DNA of 64,000 bases from Microbacteriaceae bacterium (GTDB lineage Bacteria; Actinomycetota; Actinomycetes; Actinomycetales; Microbacteriaceae), in assembly GCA_025465095.1 (NCBI GenBank), contig JAODME010000033.1:1-64000 (forward strand). Reading direction: 5' to 3'. Within the stretch, counting starts at the first letter, position 1. Each line of letters opens with the position of its first letter. Both the position numbers and the translations under genes were made by a program. Below are positions 19,295-31,730 of the stretch, piece after piece. The notes under the pieces are model-generated. The model was given only the letters and a program-made list of their open reading frames with translations. It did not search any database and was not told the DNA's origin.

Positions 19295-20590
19295 TCAAGC
19301 GCGGATGCGCTCCACCACGAGCGGGCCGCCGGTGAGGATCTCGTCTCCCACGTCGCCGATGCGATAGGCACCCTCGAGCGACTCGAGGGCCCGGGCGAAT
19401 CGCTCCGGCTCGTCGGCGCTCAGCGTGAACAGCGGCTGTCCCTCGTACACCGCATCGCCGGGCTTCGCGTGCAGGTCGATCCCGGCGGCGTGCTGCACCG
19501 GATCCTGCTTGCGCGCGCGCCCCGCTCCGAGCCGCCACGCGGCGACCCCGAACGGCAGCGCGAGCTGTTCCACGAGGACGCCGGAACGGGCCGCGGTCAC
19601 CACGTGGCGTTCACGGGCGGCAGGCAGTGCGGCATCGGGATCCCCTCCCTGTGCGCAGATCATGGCACGCCAGGTATCCATCGCCGAACCGTCGGCGAGC
19701 GCCGCAGCAACGTCGGCGTCGGGTTGGCCGGCGAGAGCGAGCATCTCGCGGGCGAGCGCGACGGTGAGTTCGACGACATCCGCCGGTCCCCCACCGGCGA
19801 GCACCTCGATCGACTCGCGCACCTCGTTCGCATTTCCGATGGCGAGCCCGAGCGGCACGTTCATGTTTGTGAGGAGAGCGGATGTCGCGACGCCAGCGTC
19901 TTCACCGAGCGCGACCATCGTGCGCGCCAACTCGCGGCTGTGCTCGATGTCCTTAAGGAAGGCGCCGGACCCGAACTTCACGTCGAGTACGAGCGCGGAG
20001 GTCCCCTCGGCGATCTTCTTGCTCATGATCGACGACGCGATGAGCGGGATGGACTCGACAGTGGAGGTGATGTCGCGCAGGGAGTACAGCTTGCCGTCCG
20101 CCGGTGCGAGACCAGCGCCGGCGGCGCAGATGACCGCGCCGACTTCGGCGAGAATCGCGGACATCCGCGCGTTGGAGATGGACGCCTGCCAGCCGGGGAT
20201 CGACTCGAGCTTGTCGAGCGTGCCACCGGTGTGCCCGAGGCCGCGACCGGACAGCTGCGGTACCGCGATGCCGAAGGACGCGACGAGAGGGGCGAGAGGG
20301 AGGGTGATCTTGTCGCCGACCCCGCCGGTGGAGTGCTTGTCGACGGTGCGCTTGGGCAGCGAGTCGAAGTTCATCCGCTCGCCGCTCGCGATCATCGCGA
20401 GAGTGAGATCGCGAATCTCCTGCCGTTCCATGCCGTTGAGGAAGATCGCCATGCTCATGGCGGCCATCTGCTCGTCGGCGATGTACCCGCGCGTGTAGGC
20501 GTCGATCATCCAGTCGATCTGCGCGGTCGAAAGCTCGCCGTGGTCGCGTTTGATGCGGATGAGGTCGACGGTGTCGTACGGCTCGGTCAT
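19295..20590 (-). CDS. deoA: thymidine phosphorylase
   Basis: VDLIRIKRDHGELSTAQIDWMI, DKHSTGGVGDKITLPLAPLVASFG, PQLSGRGLGHTGGTLDKLESIPG. Confidence 0.95.
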   Translation of the reverse strand: MTEPYDTVDLIRIKRDHGELSTAQIDWMIDAYTRGYIADEQMAAMSMAIFLNGMERQEIRDLTLAMIASGERMNFDSLPKRTVDKHSTGGVGDKITLPLAPLVASFGIAVPQLSGRGLGHTGGTLDKLESIPGWQASISNARMSAILAEVGAVICAAGAGLAPADGKLYSLRDITSTVESIPLIASSIMSKKIAEGTSALVLDVKFGSGAFLKDIEHSRELARTMVALGEDAGVATSALLTNMNVPLGLAIGNANEVRESIEVLAGGGPADVVELTVALAREMLALAGQPDADVAAALADGSAMDTWRAMICAQGGDPDAALPAARERHVVTAARSGVLVEQLALPFGVAAWRLGAGRARKQDPVQHAAGIDLHAKPGDAVYEGQPLFTLSADEPERFARALESLEGAYRIGDVGDEILTGGPLVVERIRA

Positions 20591-20994
20591 GAGCGAAAGT
20601 CCTCGAGAGTGCGAGGCCCGAAGGCGTCGGGAATGACCTCGTCGATCGTGCGGATTCCAGACACCGTTTCGAGCAGCATGCCCGGGGCGGAGTGTTCGAA
20701 GAGCAGCTGGCGACACCGGCCGCACGGCATGAGCGCTCCACCGTTGCCGTCCACACAGGTGAACGCGACGAGCTTTCCGCCGCCGGTCATGTGGAGCGTC
20801 GACACGAGGGTGCACTCCGCGCAGAGAGTGAGCCCGTACGAGGCGTTCTCCACGTTGCAGCCGGAGATCACGCGGCCGTCGTCGACGATCGCGGCCACGC
20901 CTACCGGAAACCTCGAGTAGGGCACGTAGGCCTTCTGCATCGCCTCGAGCGCGACGGCTCGGAGGAAATCCCAGTCGATCACGGCGTCGGTCAT
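20587..20994 (-). CDS. cdd: cytidine deaminase
   Basis: YVPYSRFPVGVAAIVDDGRVISGCNVENASYGLTLCAECTLV, LMPCGRCRQLLFE. Confidence 0.95.
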   Translation of the reverse strand: MTDAVIDWDFLRAVALEAMQKAYVPYSRFPVGVAAIVDDGRVISGCNVENASYGLTLCAECTLVSTLHMTGGGKLVAFTCVDGNGGALMPCGRCRQLLFEHSAPGMLLETVSGIRTIDEVIPDAFGPRTLEDFRS

Positions 20995-22276
20995 GCTTTC
21001 ACGTATGGTTTGCCTGCGGCGGCGGGCCCGCGGACCTGTCCGACGAGCCCGGCGACGGCGAAGATCGTCACGATGTACGGAAGCATGAGCATGAACTCGC
21101 TCGGCACGGGCGAGCCGATCACTCCGAGCACGTTCTGCAGGTTGGTGGCGAAACCGAACAGCAGGGCGGCGAGCGTCGCACGGATCGGGTCCCAGCGGCC
21201 GAAGATCACGGCGGCGAGAGCGATGAACCCTGCGCCGGCCGTCATCTCCTTGTTGAAGGACCCGACCGAACCCAGCGTGATGAACGCACCGCCGAGCCCC
21301 GCGATGGCCCCGGCGAGCGACACGGTCCAGAATCGGGTGCCCGTCACTCGGATGCCTACGGTGTCGGCTGCCGTCGGATGCTCACCGACCGCGCGAACAC
21401 GAAGGCCCCACTTGGTTTTGAACAGGCCGAACCAGGCCAGGAACACGGCGACGTACATGATGTAGACGATGATCGTCTGCTGGAACAACACCGGCCCGAG
21501 GATCGGGATCTCGCTGAGTAGGGGGATCGGGATGCGCTCGAACCGTGGCGGCTGGTTCAGCAGCGCCGCGTTCGGGGCCAGCAGCTGAGAGTACAGGAAG
21601 CTCGTGAGACCCGTTATGAGCACGTTGAGCACGACGCCGACGATCACCTGGTCGACGAGGTATTTGATCGAGAATGCCGCGAGCACGAAGCTCACGAGCA
21701 CTCCGGCGACCATCGCGCCCAGGAGTCCTACGAGCGGCAGCCCGGTGAGCGACGCGATCATCGCGGACGTGAACGCACCCGCTAGCAACTGCCCCTCGAT
21801 CGCGACGTTGATGACGCCCACCCGCTCGGAGATGACGCCGCCGAGGGCGCCGAAGATGAGCGGGGAGCTCAGCGCGAGCGTTCCGACCAGCAGACCCGGC
21901 ACGGGGATGGTGGCGCCGGCGGATGCCCAGGTCAGGAACCCGATCAGGAACACGACGGCGAAGACGCTCGTGAGCCAGAGCGGCACACGTCGCGCCCGGT
22001 GAATGAGATATGCGGCGACGCCGGTGAGGAGCAGCAGCAGCAGCACGACAGCCACACCGGCCGGTCTCGTCGGCAGCCCGACATCCGGAAGCTGAATGAG
22101 ATCTGTGCTCGTCGAGAGCCGGAAATTGCTGACGCCGTCGCGCCCGCCGGCGACAAAGAGCACGAACGCCAGCAGCACGAATATCGCGAACGCGATCGGT
22201 GCCTTCCAGCTCTTCACCTGCGCGGTCGCGAGCGTCGCCGAACCCTCAGCGGACCTCGCGTCAGTGGTCACGGCGC

Positions 22277-22280
<4 letters not shown>
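20991..22280 (-). CDS. ABC transporter permease (nucleoside/simple sugar type)
   Basis: Multi-TM; RVGVINVAIEGQLLAGAF, TKWGLRVRAVGEHPTAADTVGI; overlaps next permease by 4 bp. Confidence 0.9.
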
Positions 22281-23568
<1,288 letters not shown>

Positions 23569-23572
<4 letters not shown>

Positions 23573-25083
23573 GCCGCAACTCCTGACGGGACTTCTCCGG
23601 CCATCATGAGACCGAGGATCTCTCGCGGGGTATTCCCCGGCACGATACCGACGATCGTGCCCCGGTACATGACCGCTATCCGGTCGGCGAGCGCGACGAC
23701 CTCGTCGAGCTCGGTCGAGACCACGATCACTGGTGTGCCCGCGTCCCGCGCCGCGATAATCCTGCTGTGCACGAACTCGATGGAGCCGACGTCGAGCCCG
23801 CGCGTCGGCTGGGCCGCGACGAAGAGTCGCAGATCACGACTGAGCTCGCGGGCGAGTACGACTTTCTGTTGGTTCCCCCCGGAGAGGCGTCCGACGTGGG
23901 TTTCGATCCCCTGGGCACGGATGTCGAACTCCTTGACCTTGGCCTCGGCGAATTCTGCGAGATAGCCAAGCTGGAGGTTGCCTGCCTTGACGAAGGGCGC
24001 GGAGTCCGCGCGGTCGAGCATGAGGTTCTCAGCGATCGTGAAATCGGCGACCAGACCGTCCTGCGTGCGATCCTCCGGTATGAAGCCGACACCCGTGTTG
24101 AGCACGCGGCGGACGCTGAGTCCGCGGAGGGAGGCGCCGTCGAGCATGATCTCGCCGGTGACCCTGTGCTGGAGCCCCATGATGGCCTCGGTGAGTTCCG
24201 TCTGACCGTTTCCCTGCACACCGGCGATCGCGAGCACTTCTCCGGCCCGGACCTCGAAGCTCACCTCGTTCACCACGAGTTGGTTGCGGGCATCGATCAC
24301 AGAGAGATTCTCGACCACGAGCGCCGCGGCTCCAGGCTTCGCCGGGCTCTTCCGCACTGTCAGCTCGACCGACCGGCCGACCATGAGGGAGGCTAGTTCG
24401 GTGTTAGTCGCCGTGGGTTGCGCCTCGCCGACGACCTTGCCGAGCCGGATGACGGTGATCCGGTCGGCTACCTCACGCACCTCGCGCAGCTTGTGGGTGA
24501 TGAACACGATGGAGGTTCCCGCGGACCTCAGCTGACGCATGATCGCCATCAGCTCGTCCGTCTCCTGAGGCGTCAGGACCGCTGTCGGCTCGTCGAAGAC
24601 CAGGACGCGGGCGTCCCGGCTCAGGGCCTTGATGATCTCGACCCGCTGCTGCACACCGACGGGAAGGTCATCGACGAGCGCATCGGGATCGACGTCGAAG
24701 CCGAAGCGCTCGGAGATCTCGCGCACCTTGCTGCGCGCACCCGCGAGATCGAGGCGTCCGCCGAATTTCGTGTCCTCATGCCCGAGCATGACGTTCTCGG
24801 CCACCGTGAACACGGGGATGAGCATGAAGTGCTGGTGAACCATGCCGATGCCGGCGGCCATCGCGTCACCGGGACCGGAGAAGCGCTGAACCTCGTCGTC
24901 GAGCAGGATCTCGCCCTCGTCGGCACGATACAGGCCGTACAGGACGTTCATGAGAGTGGACTTGCCGGCACCGTTCTCACCGAGAAGGCAGTGGATCTCA
25001 CCTGCTTCAACCGTGAGGTCGATGTGGTCGTTTGCGACCAGGGCACCGAATCGCTTCGTGATGCCGCGTAGTTCGAGCTTCAT
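23569..25083 (-). CDS. ABC transporter ATP-binding protein, two ABC domains (nucleoside/simple sugar type)
   Basis: MKLELRGITKRFGALVANDHIDLTVEAGEIHCLLGENGAGKSTLMNVLYG; second domain GRLSGGNQQKVVLARELSRDLRLFVAAQPTRGLDVGS. Confidence 0.94.
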
Positions 25084-25168
25084 GGGAACCAACCTAGAGG
25101 AGCGCCCGAGCAGGAATCGTCGAGCGTCGGCACTGACGGGTACGTGTTTCAAGGGATTCATGCGAAAC

Positions 25169-25195
25169 GGGGAGGCCAGCGATGCTGGCCTCCCC
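25169..25195. promoter_or_regulatory. strong intergenic stem-loop between bmpA-like gene and ABC ATPase gene
   Basis: Perfect inverted repeat GGGGAGGCCAGC-GAT-GCTGGCCTCCCC. Confidence 0.8.
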
Positions 25196-25213
25196 GAGCC
25201 GTTACCTCAAATG

Positions 25214-26317
25214 CTACTTGGGAGAAGCGGGCGATTCGACCACGAGCGTTCCGGAGACGATGTCCGCCTCGATCGCTTCGAGCTCGGCCGCGAGATCCGG
25301 CGACACGAGGTCCTCGAAGTCGTGGAATGGCGCCAGTCCGACTCCGCCGTTCTCGAGCGTGCCGACGAACGGGCTGTTGTCGAACTCGTCCTTCGAGGCG
25401 GCAATGACGACCTCGTAGACGCCGACATCGACGCCCTTCTGGATCGAGGTGAGGAAGAGGTCAGCGAGATCGGGTGCCGTCTCGTACGCGTCGGCGTCGA
25501 CTCCGATGAGCACGATCTCCTTGCCGGAGTCGCGGATCGCTTCTCCCGCGCTTAGAAAGATCGGTCCACCGACAGGCAGGATGACGTCGGCTCCCTGATC
25601 GATGAGCGTCTGCGCGGCCTGCTTGGCCTCTGTCCCGGGAGCGAAGCCCCCGGTGAAGGAACCGGTCTGCGACGCGACATCCCAACCGAGAACCTGGACG
25701 TCGGCGCCCTTCTGCTCGTTGTAGTAGTCGACGCCCTCGGCGAAACCGTCCATGAAGATGGTGACCGGCGGAATCTGGATGCCGCCGAAGGTTCCGACGA
25801 CGCCGCTCTTCGAGTAGCTGGCGCTCGCGTAGCCGGCGAGGAACGCGGCCTGCGCGGTGTCGAAGACGATGGGCTTGCCGTTCTCGACGTCGGGGGTGCC
25901 GTCGAAGTCAGCGTCGAGCTGGTCATCGATGATCGCGAAGTTCACGTCGGGGTTGGCTTCCGCGCCGGCGATCGTTGCTTCGGCCAGCAGGAAGCCGACC
26001 GTGACGACGAGGTTGCAGCCCTCGGCAATGAGGTTGTCGACGTTCGGCCCGTAGGCCGACTCGTCGGCCGACTCGACCGCGTTGGGCTCGACGCCGAGCT
26101 CGGCGGAAGCCTCGTCGAGGCCGGCCTTGCCAAGCTGGTTGAAGGACTTGTCATCGAATCCGCCCGCATCGGAGACCATGCAGGGGAGGAAGTCGGATTC
26201 GGGGGCAGCAGCGCCGCCTTCCTCCTCCTCGGGAGCTGCGGCACAACCGGCCAGCAGGGCGCTGATGCCGACGATAGCGAGAGCGCTGTATGCGCCTCTG
26301 CGCGTGGTGATTCTCAA
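25214..26317 (-). CDS. BMP family (BmpA/Med-like) substrate-binding lipoprotein
   Basis: Lipobox ALLAGC; MVSDAGGFDDKSFNQLGKAGLDEA; TTG start preceded by GGAGGA. Confidence 0.9.
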   Translation of the reverse strand: MRITTRRGAYSALAIVGISALLAGCAAAPEEEEGGAAAPESDFLPCMVSDAGGFDDKSFNQLGKAGLDEASAELGVEPNAVESADESAYGPNVDNLIAEGCNLVVTVGFLLAEATIAGAEANPDVNFAIIDDQLDADFDGTPDVENGKPIVFDTAQAAFLAGYASASYSKSGVVGTFGGIQIPPVTIFMDGFAEGVDYYNEQKGADVQVLGWDVASQTGSFTGGFAPGTEAKQAAQTLIDQGADVILPVGGPIFLSAGEAIRDSGKEIVLIGVDADAYETAPDLADLFLTSIQKGVDVGVYEVVIAASKDEFDNSPFVGTLENGGVGLAPFHDFEDLVSPDLAAELEAIEADIVSGTLVVESPASPK

Positions 26318-26450
26318 GATGTCCTCCAAGGTGCTGCCCGAAACTCGGATGCCGGGCCGGTAGAGCCATAACTTACCCAAAGCCGGGCGAAGGAACGCGC
26401 GAAACGGCAAGCCGTCGCTCAATGGTTACAAAGCCACCAGGGCGCCTCTA

Positions 26451-27509
26451 CTAGGGTGCACTCGGCGAGGTGACCTCGAGGCTCCCGTCGATGATCGCGG
26501 CACGAAGTCCCTCGATCTCCCTGGACAGCTCGGAGGAGACGGCCGACTCGAGGTCGTGGAACGGCGCGATGTCGACTCCCCCGTTCTCGAGCGTTCCGAC
26601 GAAGGGGTCGTTGGTGAACTCGTCGTCCCTGCTCTGCCGAGTGATCTCCAGCACCGCGGCCCCGGTGTTCTTCAGCACCGAGGTGAGCACGATGCCGCGA
26701 TACTCGGCGGGGAGGGTGTCGTAGCCGTCGTTGTCGACCCAGATGATTGACACGTCGCCCGCCTCCTGGGCAGCGGCGGCAGCCCCCTCGCCGACCTGTC
26801 CGGCGACGGGAAGGATGACGTCGGCTCCCTGGTCGATGAAGGCCTGCGCTGTTGTGAGTCCCTTGCCGGTGTCCTCGAAGTCGCCGGTGAACACGCCGTC
26901 CTGCAGCTCCTTGTCCCAGCCGAGCGCCTTCACCGCGGAGCCGTGCACTTCGTTGTACTTCGCGACGCCGTCGACGAACCCGTCCATGAAGAGAGTCACC
27001 GGCGGCTGGTTGCCTCCGCCGAAGGTAGCTACAGTGCCGGTCTTCGTCACGCCCGCGGCGAGGTAACCCGCGAGGAAGGCGGCTTGGGCGGTGTCGAACA
27101 CGATCGGCTTGATGTTCTCCCCGTCGACCTGTTCGTCCACGATGGCGAAGTCGACGTCGGGATTCAGCTCGCCCTGTTCCGCGGTCGCCGGGGCGAGCTC
27201 GTAACCGACGGTCAGGACGAAGCCGCAGCCGGTGTTCACCGCCTCCTGCACGTTCGGCGCGAGGTCGGTCTCAGTCGTGGAGACGAGCACCTCCGCGTCG
27301 ATGCCGAGAGACTCCTCCGCGTCCTGAAGCCCGGCCCAGCTGGACTGGTTGAAGGAACGGTCCTCGAGCCCCCCGGAGTTGGTGACCATCACGGCACAGA
27401 AGTCGGTGCCGGCAGAACCGTCGTCCGCAGGCGGTGTCGCGCAGCCGGACAGGAGCACGAGCGAAGCGGCAGCGAGGGCGATCGGGCGAAGTGCGAGGAT
27501 TTTCGACAT
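26451..27509 (-). CDS. BMP family (BmpA/Med-like) substrate-binding lipoprotein, second paralogue
   Basis: MSKILALRPIALAAASLVLLSGCATPPADDG lipobox; MVTNSGGLEDRSFNQSSWAGLQDAEE. Confidence 0.9.
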   Translation of the reverse strand: MSKILALRPIALAAASLVLLSGCATPPADDGSAGTDFCAVMVTNSGGLEDRSFNQSSWAGLQDAEESLGIDAEVLVSTTETDLAPNVQEAVNTGCGFVLTVGYELAPATAEQGELNPDVDFAIVDEQVDGENIKPIVFDTAQAAFLAGYLAAGVTKTGTVATFGGGNQPPVTLFMDGFVDGVAKYNEVHGSAVKALGWDKELQDGVFTGDFEDTGKGLTTAQAFIDQGADVILPVAGQVGEGAAAAAQEAGDVSIIWVDNDGYDTLPAEYRGIVLTSVLKNTGAAVLEITRQSRDDEFTNDPFVGTLENGGVDIAPFHDLESAVSSELSREIEGLRAAIIDGSLEVTSPSAP

Positions 27510-27642
27510 GACTCGAACGGTAGTTGGGCCGGCGGGCACGGCATCGGGCCAGGACGACCCGAAGGTGGCTTCGTTACCCATTCGTGACCGGTCGACGCAC
27601 GCTTCCTGAAAAGCTTGCGCAACGCGCGTATAGCAAGGCCGC

Positions 27643-28764
27643 CTAGAGTACGTCGCCCTGCCCGGACAGCTTCAGCGCGTCGACCACCGACTTGACCCGC
27701 TGGGCGTTCGCGCTAGTCGTGACGAGGAGGGCGTCCTCGGTGTCGACGACGACGATGTCGGTGACCCCGATCAGCGAGATGAGCCGGCTCGTCTGGCTGA
27801 CCACCACGCCGCTCGACGAGTCGGCGAGCACGCGCGCGTTCTCGCCGAGGATTGCGAGGTCTGATCGCCGTCCGCCGGAGAGGATCTTCGCGATCGCAGC
27901 GAAGTCGCCGACATCATCCCAGCCGAAGTCGCCTGGGATCACGGCGAGACGTCCGGCGGCCGCAGCGGGTTCCGCGACGGTGTAGTCAATTGCGATCTTC
28001 TTGAGGCCCGGCCAGACGCGGTCGACAACCGCTCCCCTGTTCGGGGTGTCCCACGACTCGGCGAGCTCGGTGAGGCCCGCGAGGAGTTCCGGCTCCGACT
28101 CCCCGAGCTGCTTCAGCAGAACGGATGCCCTCGCGATGAACATCCCACCGTTCCAAAGGTAGTTACCGCTTTCAAGGTACTTCGTCGCCGTGGCGATGTC
28201 GGGCTTTTCGACGAAGGCATCGGCCTTCAGGGCACTCGGCGACGAGTCGATGTCCAGTCGGCCGTGGCAGTGAATGTATCCGAAACCGATCGCCGGCTCA
28301 CTCGGAGTGATGCCGATCGTGGCGATGTAACCCGCCTCGGCAGCGGCGACCGCCTCGACGACCGCGCGCCGGAAACCGTGCTGATCCGTGATCACGTGGT
28401 CGGCCGCGAAGGACCCGATGATGACGCCCGGCTCGCGGCGCTCGAGGATCGCGGCGGCTAGCCCGATCGCAGCGGACGACTCCCGCGGCTCGCTCTCCAG
28501 CACGATGTTCGGGTCGCTCAGGTCGGGCAACTGCTCCTCGACGGCGGCGCGGTGCGCTCGACCGGTCACGACCATGATGCGGTCGTCGCCCACGAGCGGC
28601 GCCAGTCGGTCCCAGGTGGCACGCAGGAGGGTGCTGCCGGAGCCGGTGAGGTCGTGCAGAAACTTGGGAGCGTCGGCGCGCGACAGCGGCCAGAGCCGCG
28701 ATCCAATGCCGCCGGCCGGGATGATCCCGTAGAACTTCTCGAGTCCGTCGACGTGCTGAGTCAT
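27643..28764 (-). CDS. manC: mannose-1-phosphate guanylyltransferase
   Basis: FYGIIPAGGIGSRLWPLSRADAPKFLHDL; GFGYIHCHG; FVEKPDIATATKYLESGNYLWNGGMFIA. Confidence 0.92.
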   Translation of the reverse strand: MTQHVDGLEKFYGIIPAGGIGSRLWPLSRADAPKFLHDLTGSGSTLLRATWDRLAPLVGDDRIMVVTGRAHRAAVEEQLPDLSDPNIVLESEPRESSAAIGLAAAILERREPGVIIGSFAADHVITDQHGFRRAVVEAVAAAEAGYIATIGITPSEPAIGFGYIHCHGRLDIDSSPSALKADAFVEKPDIATATKYLESGNYLWNGGMFIARASVLLKQLGESEPELLAGLTELAESWDTPNRGAVVDRVWPGLKKIAIDYTVAEPAAAAGRLAVIPGDFGWDDVGDFAAIAKILSGGRRSDLAILGENARVLADSSSGVVVSQTSRLISLIGVTDIVVVDTEDALLVTTSANAQRVKSVVDALKLSGQGDVL

Positions 28765-28875
28765 TCCCTCACCCTAATCGCAGACCCATTTGCCGATCGC
28801 CCCTCGAAGTATCTCGACGTCGAGCCATTTAGGTTGGCCTTGCAGGCGGTTCCTCGAACCCTCGAATAGACTCGA

Positions 28876-28898
28876 ATTCGTTCGAAGACCGAACGAAT
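28876..28898. promoter_or_regulatory. perfect inverted repeat upstream of sdhC
   Basis: ATTCGTTCG-AAGAC-CGAACGAAT, in the divergent manC/sdhC intergenic region. Confidence 0.6.
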
Positions 28899-28946
28899 GC
28901 CTGCCCCGGGCACCGGGGCCACAATCATCCGCAGGGAGGATTACTC

Positions 28947-29411
28947 GTGTCAGAGAAATCCGCGGGTACCCTCGCCGCTTCCGGGCCGGGACAGCCAGCG
29001 TCGAAGAAGCGGGGACGGTCACCGAGAATCGGTGCGCCACGGGCTCCGGCCGGCACGCTCTATCGCGGGAACACCGGTATGTGGTCGTGGGTCCTGCACC
29101 GCATCACCGGGGTGGCGATCTTCTTCTTCCTCCTCGTGCACATCCTCGACACCGCGTTGGTTCGGGTCAGCCCCGAGGCATACAACGCGGTCATCAACAC
29201 CTATAAGACGCCGATCATGGGCCTCGGTGAGCTCGGACTTGTCGTCGCGATCGGATTCCACGCGCTCAACGGGCTGCGCATCATCCTGATCGATTTCTGG
29301 GGAGTCGGGCCGAAGTACCACAAGCTCATGTTCGTCGTCGTGATCCTGCTCTTGATCGTTCTGCTGGCGGGCTTCGTGCCACGTCACCTGATGCACGTCT
29401 TCGGAGGCTGA
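28947..29411 (+). CDS. sdhC: succinate dehydrogenase cytochrome b556 subunit
   Basis: GTLYRGNTGMWSWVLHRITGVAIFFFLLVHILDTALVRVSPEAYN; position 5' of sdhDAB. Confidence 0.92.
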   Translation: MSEKSAGTLAASGPGQPASKKRGRSPRIGAPRAPAGTLYRGNTGMWSWVLHRITGVAIFFFLLVHILDTALVRVSPEAYNAVINTYKTPIMGLGELGLVVAIGFHALNGLRIILIDFWGVGPKYHKLMFVVVILLLIVLLAGFVPRHLMHVFGG

Positions 29412-29415
29412 GCGG

Positions 29416-29901
29416 ATGACCACCGAACGTATCGAGGCGCCGAGGAGCGCCCGCGCGGCACGCTCCTCCGGGCGCGGCATCAACTGGGAAAAGTGGGGCT
29501 GGATCTACATGCGCGTGAGCGGTGTGATCCTCGTCGTCCTGATCTTCGGACACCTCTTCGTGAACCTTGTCTCCGGCGAAGGCGTCAACGCCATCGATTT
29601 CGCCTTCGTGGCCGGCAAGTGGGCCGACCCGTTCTACATCGTGTGGGACACGCTGCTGCTCTGGCTGGCCCTCATCCACGGAGCAAACGGCATGCGCACG
29701 ATAGTCAACGACTACGCGAGCACCCGCCCCTACTTCACCTTGTTCAAGAAGAACGTCTCGCTCTCCACCATCTTCAAGGGTGCGTTACTCGCGTCCACCG
29801 TCATCCTCCTCATCTTGGGAACTCTCGTGATCTATACCTTCGACCCGTGCCTCGGCGACCCGCAGAGCTCCGGCCTGCAAGAAATCTGCGCGGCCAAGTA
29901 G
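29416..29901 (+). CDS. sdhD: succinate dehydrogenase membrane anchor subunit
   Basis: Three TM segments; [56 protein letters not shown]; operon context. Confidence 0.88.
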   Translation: MTTERIEAPRSARAARSSGRGINWEKWGWIYMRVSGVILVVLIFGHLFVNLVSGEGVNAIDFAFVAGKWADPFYIVWDTLLLWLALIHGANGMRTIVNDYASTRPYFTLFKKNVSLSTIFKGALLASTVILLILGTLVIYTFDPCLGDPQSSGLQEICAAK

Positions 29902-31730
29902 TGGCTGCTGAGCGGGGTACCGAGGAGGGCCAGGGCGGCACGATCGTCGACGGGATCCACTATCACCAGCACGACGTCGTCATCGTCGGTGCCGGCGGCG
30001 CGGGCATGCGCGCCGCGATCGAGGCGGGGCCGAACGCGAGCACGGCCGTGATCTCGAAGCTGTACCCGACCCGCTCCCACACCGGAGCAGCGCAGGGCGG
30101 CATGGCGGCGGCGCTCGCGAACGTCGAGGAAGACAACTGGGAGTGGCACACCTTCGACACGGTCAAGGGAGGCGACTACCTCGTCGACCAGGATGCCGCC
30201 GAGATCCTGGCGAAGGAGGCCATCGAAGCGGTCATCGACCTTGAGAACATGGGCCTGCCGTTCAACAGGACTCCCGACGGAAAGATTGACCAGCGCAGGT
30301 TCGGTGGCCACACCGCCGAGCACGGCAAGTCGCCGGTGCGTCGCGCCTGTTACGCGGCTGACCGCACCGGCCATATGATCCTGCAGACCCTGTACCAGAA
30401 CTGCGTCAAGCACGGCATCAACTTCTTCAACGAGTTCTATGTACTCGACCTGTTGATGACCGAGGTCGAGGAGGGCGGCAAGAAGGTCAAGCGACCATCC
30501 GGAGTGGTCGCGTACGAACTCTCGACCGGCGACATCCACGTCTTCCAGGCGAAGGCGATCATCTTCGCGACCGGCGGCTACGGCAAGATCTACAAGACGA
30601 CATCCAATGCGCACACCCTCACCGGTGACGGTGTCGGCATCGTCTGGCGCAAGGGCCTCCCGCTCGAGGACATGGAGTTCTTCCAGTTCCACCCGACCGG
30701 ACTGGCCGGGCTGGGCATCCTGCTCTCCGAGGCTGCCCGCGGCGAGGGCGCGATCCTGCGCAACAGCGAGGGCGAGCGTTTCATGGAGCGGTACGCACCC
30801 ACCATCAAGGACCTTGCCCCGCGTGACATCGTCGCCAGATGCATGGCGACCGAGATTCGCGAGGGGCGCGGCGGCGGTCCGAACAAGGACTACGTCTACC
30901 TCGACATCACCCACCTCGAGCCCGCCGTGATCGACGCGAAACTGCCCGACATCACCGAGTTCGCCCGCACCTATCTCGGGGTGGAACCGTACTACGAACC
31001 GGTGCCGGTGCTGCCGACGGCGCACTACGCGATGGGCGGCATCCCGACGAACGTCAACGCCGAGGTGCTGAGCAACAACACGACGGTCGTTCCCGGCCTC
31101 TACGCTGCCGGCGAGTGCGCCTGCGTGTCGGTGCACGGCTCCAACCGCCTCGGCACCAACTCTCTGCTCGACATCAACGTGTTCGGCAAGCGGGCAGGCA
31201 AGAACGCGGTCGAGTACGTCAAGACCGCAGAGTTCGTGCCGCTGCCCCCGAACCCGGCCGCTGAAGTCCGCGCCCTCCTCGACGGGGTGCGCGGAGGAGA
31301 TGGAACCGAGCGGATCGCGGTCATCCGTCGGGAACTGCAGGAGTCGATGGACCGCAACGCGCAGGTGTTCCGCACCGAAGAGTCGTTGCTGGAGGTGACC
31401 ACGGTGATCCAGGGGCTACGCGCCCGCTACAAGAACATCGCTGTGCAGGACAAGGGAAAACGGTACAACACCGACCTGCTCGAGGCCGTCGAACTCGGCT
31501 TCCTGCTCGATCTGGCAGAGGTCGTCGTTTACTCCGCGCGCAACCGCAAGGAGAGCCGTGGGGCTCACATGCGGGAGGACTACACGAAGCGCGACGACGT
31601 GAACCTCATGAAGCACACGATGGCGTATCTCACCGGCGACCTGGACTCCGGCGACGCCGGCAGCCACATCACCCTCGACTGGAAGCCCGTCGTGATCACC
31701 AATTACCAGCCGATGGAAAGAAAATACTGA
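29901..31730 (+). CDS. sdhA: succinate dehydrogenase flavoprotein subunit
   Basis: [21 protein letters not shown]-like start, [54 protein letters not shown] start overlapping the sdhD stop. Confidence 0.96.
   Translation: MAAERGTEEGQGGTIVDGIHYHQHDVVIVGAGGAGMRAAIEAGPNASTAVISKLYPTRSHTGAAQGGMAAALANVEEDNWEWHTFDTVKGGDYLVDQDAAEILAKEAIEAVIDLENMGLPFNRTPDGKIDQRRFGGHTAEHGKSPVRRACYAADRTGHMILQTLYQNCVKHGINFFNEFYVLDLLMTEVEEGGKKVKRPSGVVAYELSTGDIHVFQAKAIIFATGGYGKIYKTTSNAHTLTGDGVGIVWRKGLPLEDMEFFQFHPTGLAGLGILLSEAARGEGAILRNSEGERFMERYAPTIKDLAPRDIVARCMATEIREGRGGGPNKDYVYLDITHLEPAVIDAKLPDITEFARTYLGVEPYYEPVPVLPTAHYAMGGIPTNVNAEVLSNNTTVVPGLYAAGECACVSVHGSNRLGTNSLLDINVFGKRAGKNAVEYVKTAEFVPLPPNPAAEVRALLDGVRGGDGTERIAVIRRELQESMDRNAQVFRTEESLLEVTTVIQGLRARYKNIAVQDKGKRYNTDLLEAVELGFLLDLAEVVVYSARNRKESRGAHMREDYTKRDDVNLMKHTMAYLTGDLDSGDAGSHITLDWKPVVITNYQPMERKY

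Noticed and set aside
28829-28847. TTAGGTTGGCCTTGCAGGC upstream of sdhC as an IdeR/DtxR box
   Set aside because: Only the first half-site matches the remembered consensus (about 11 of 19 positions), too weak to call without a scored matrix.
29493-29900. N-terminal extension of the sdhA ORF
   Set aside because: Overlaps sdhD in another frame; GTG at 29901 directly overlapping the sdhD stop is the more plausible start.
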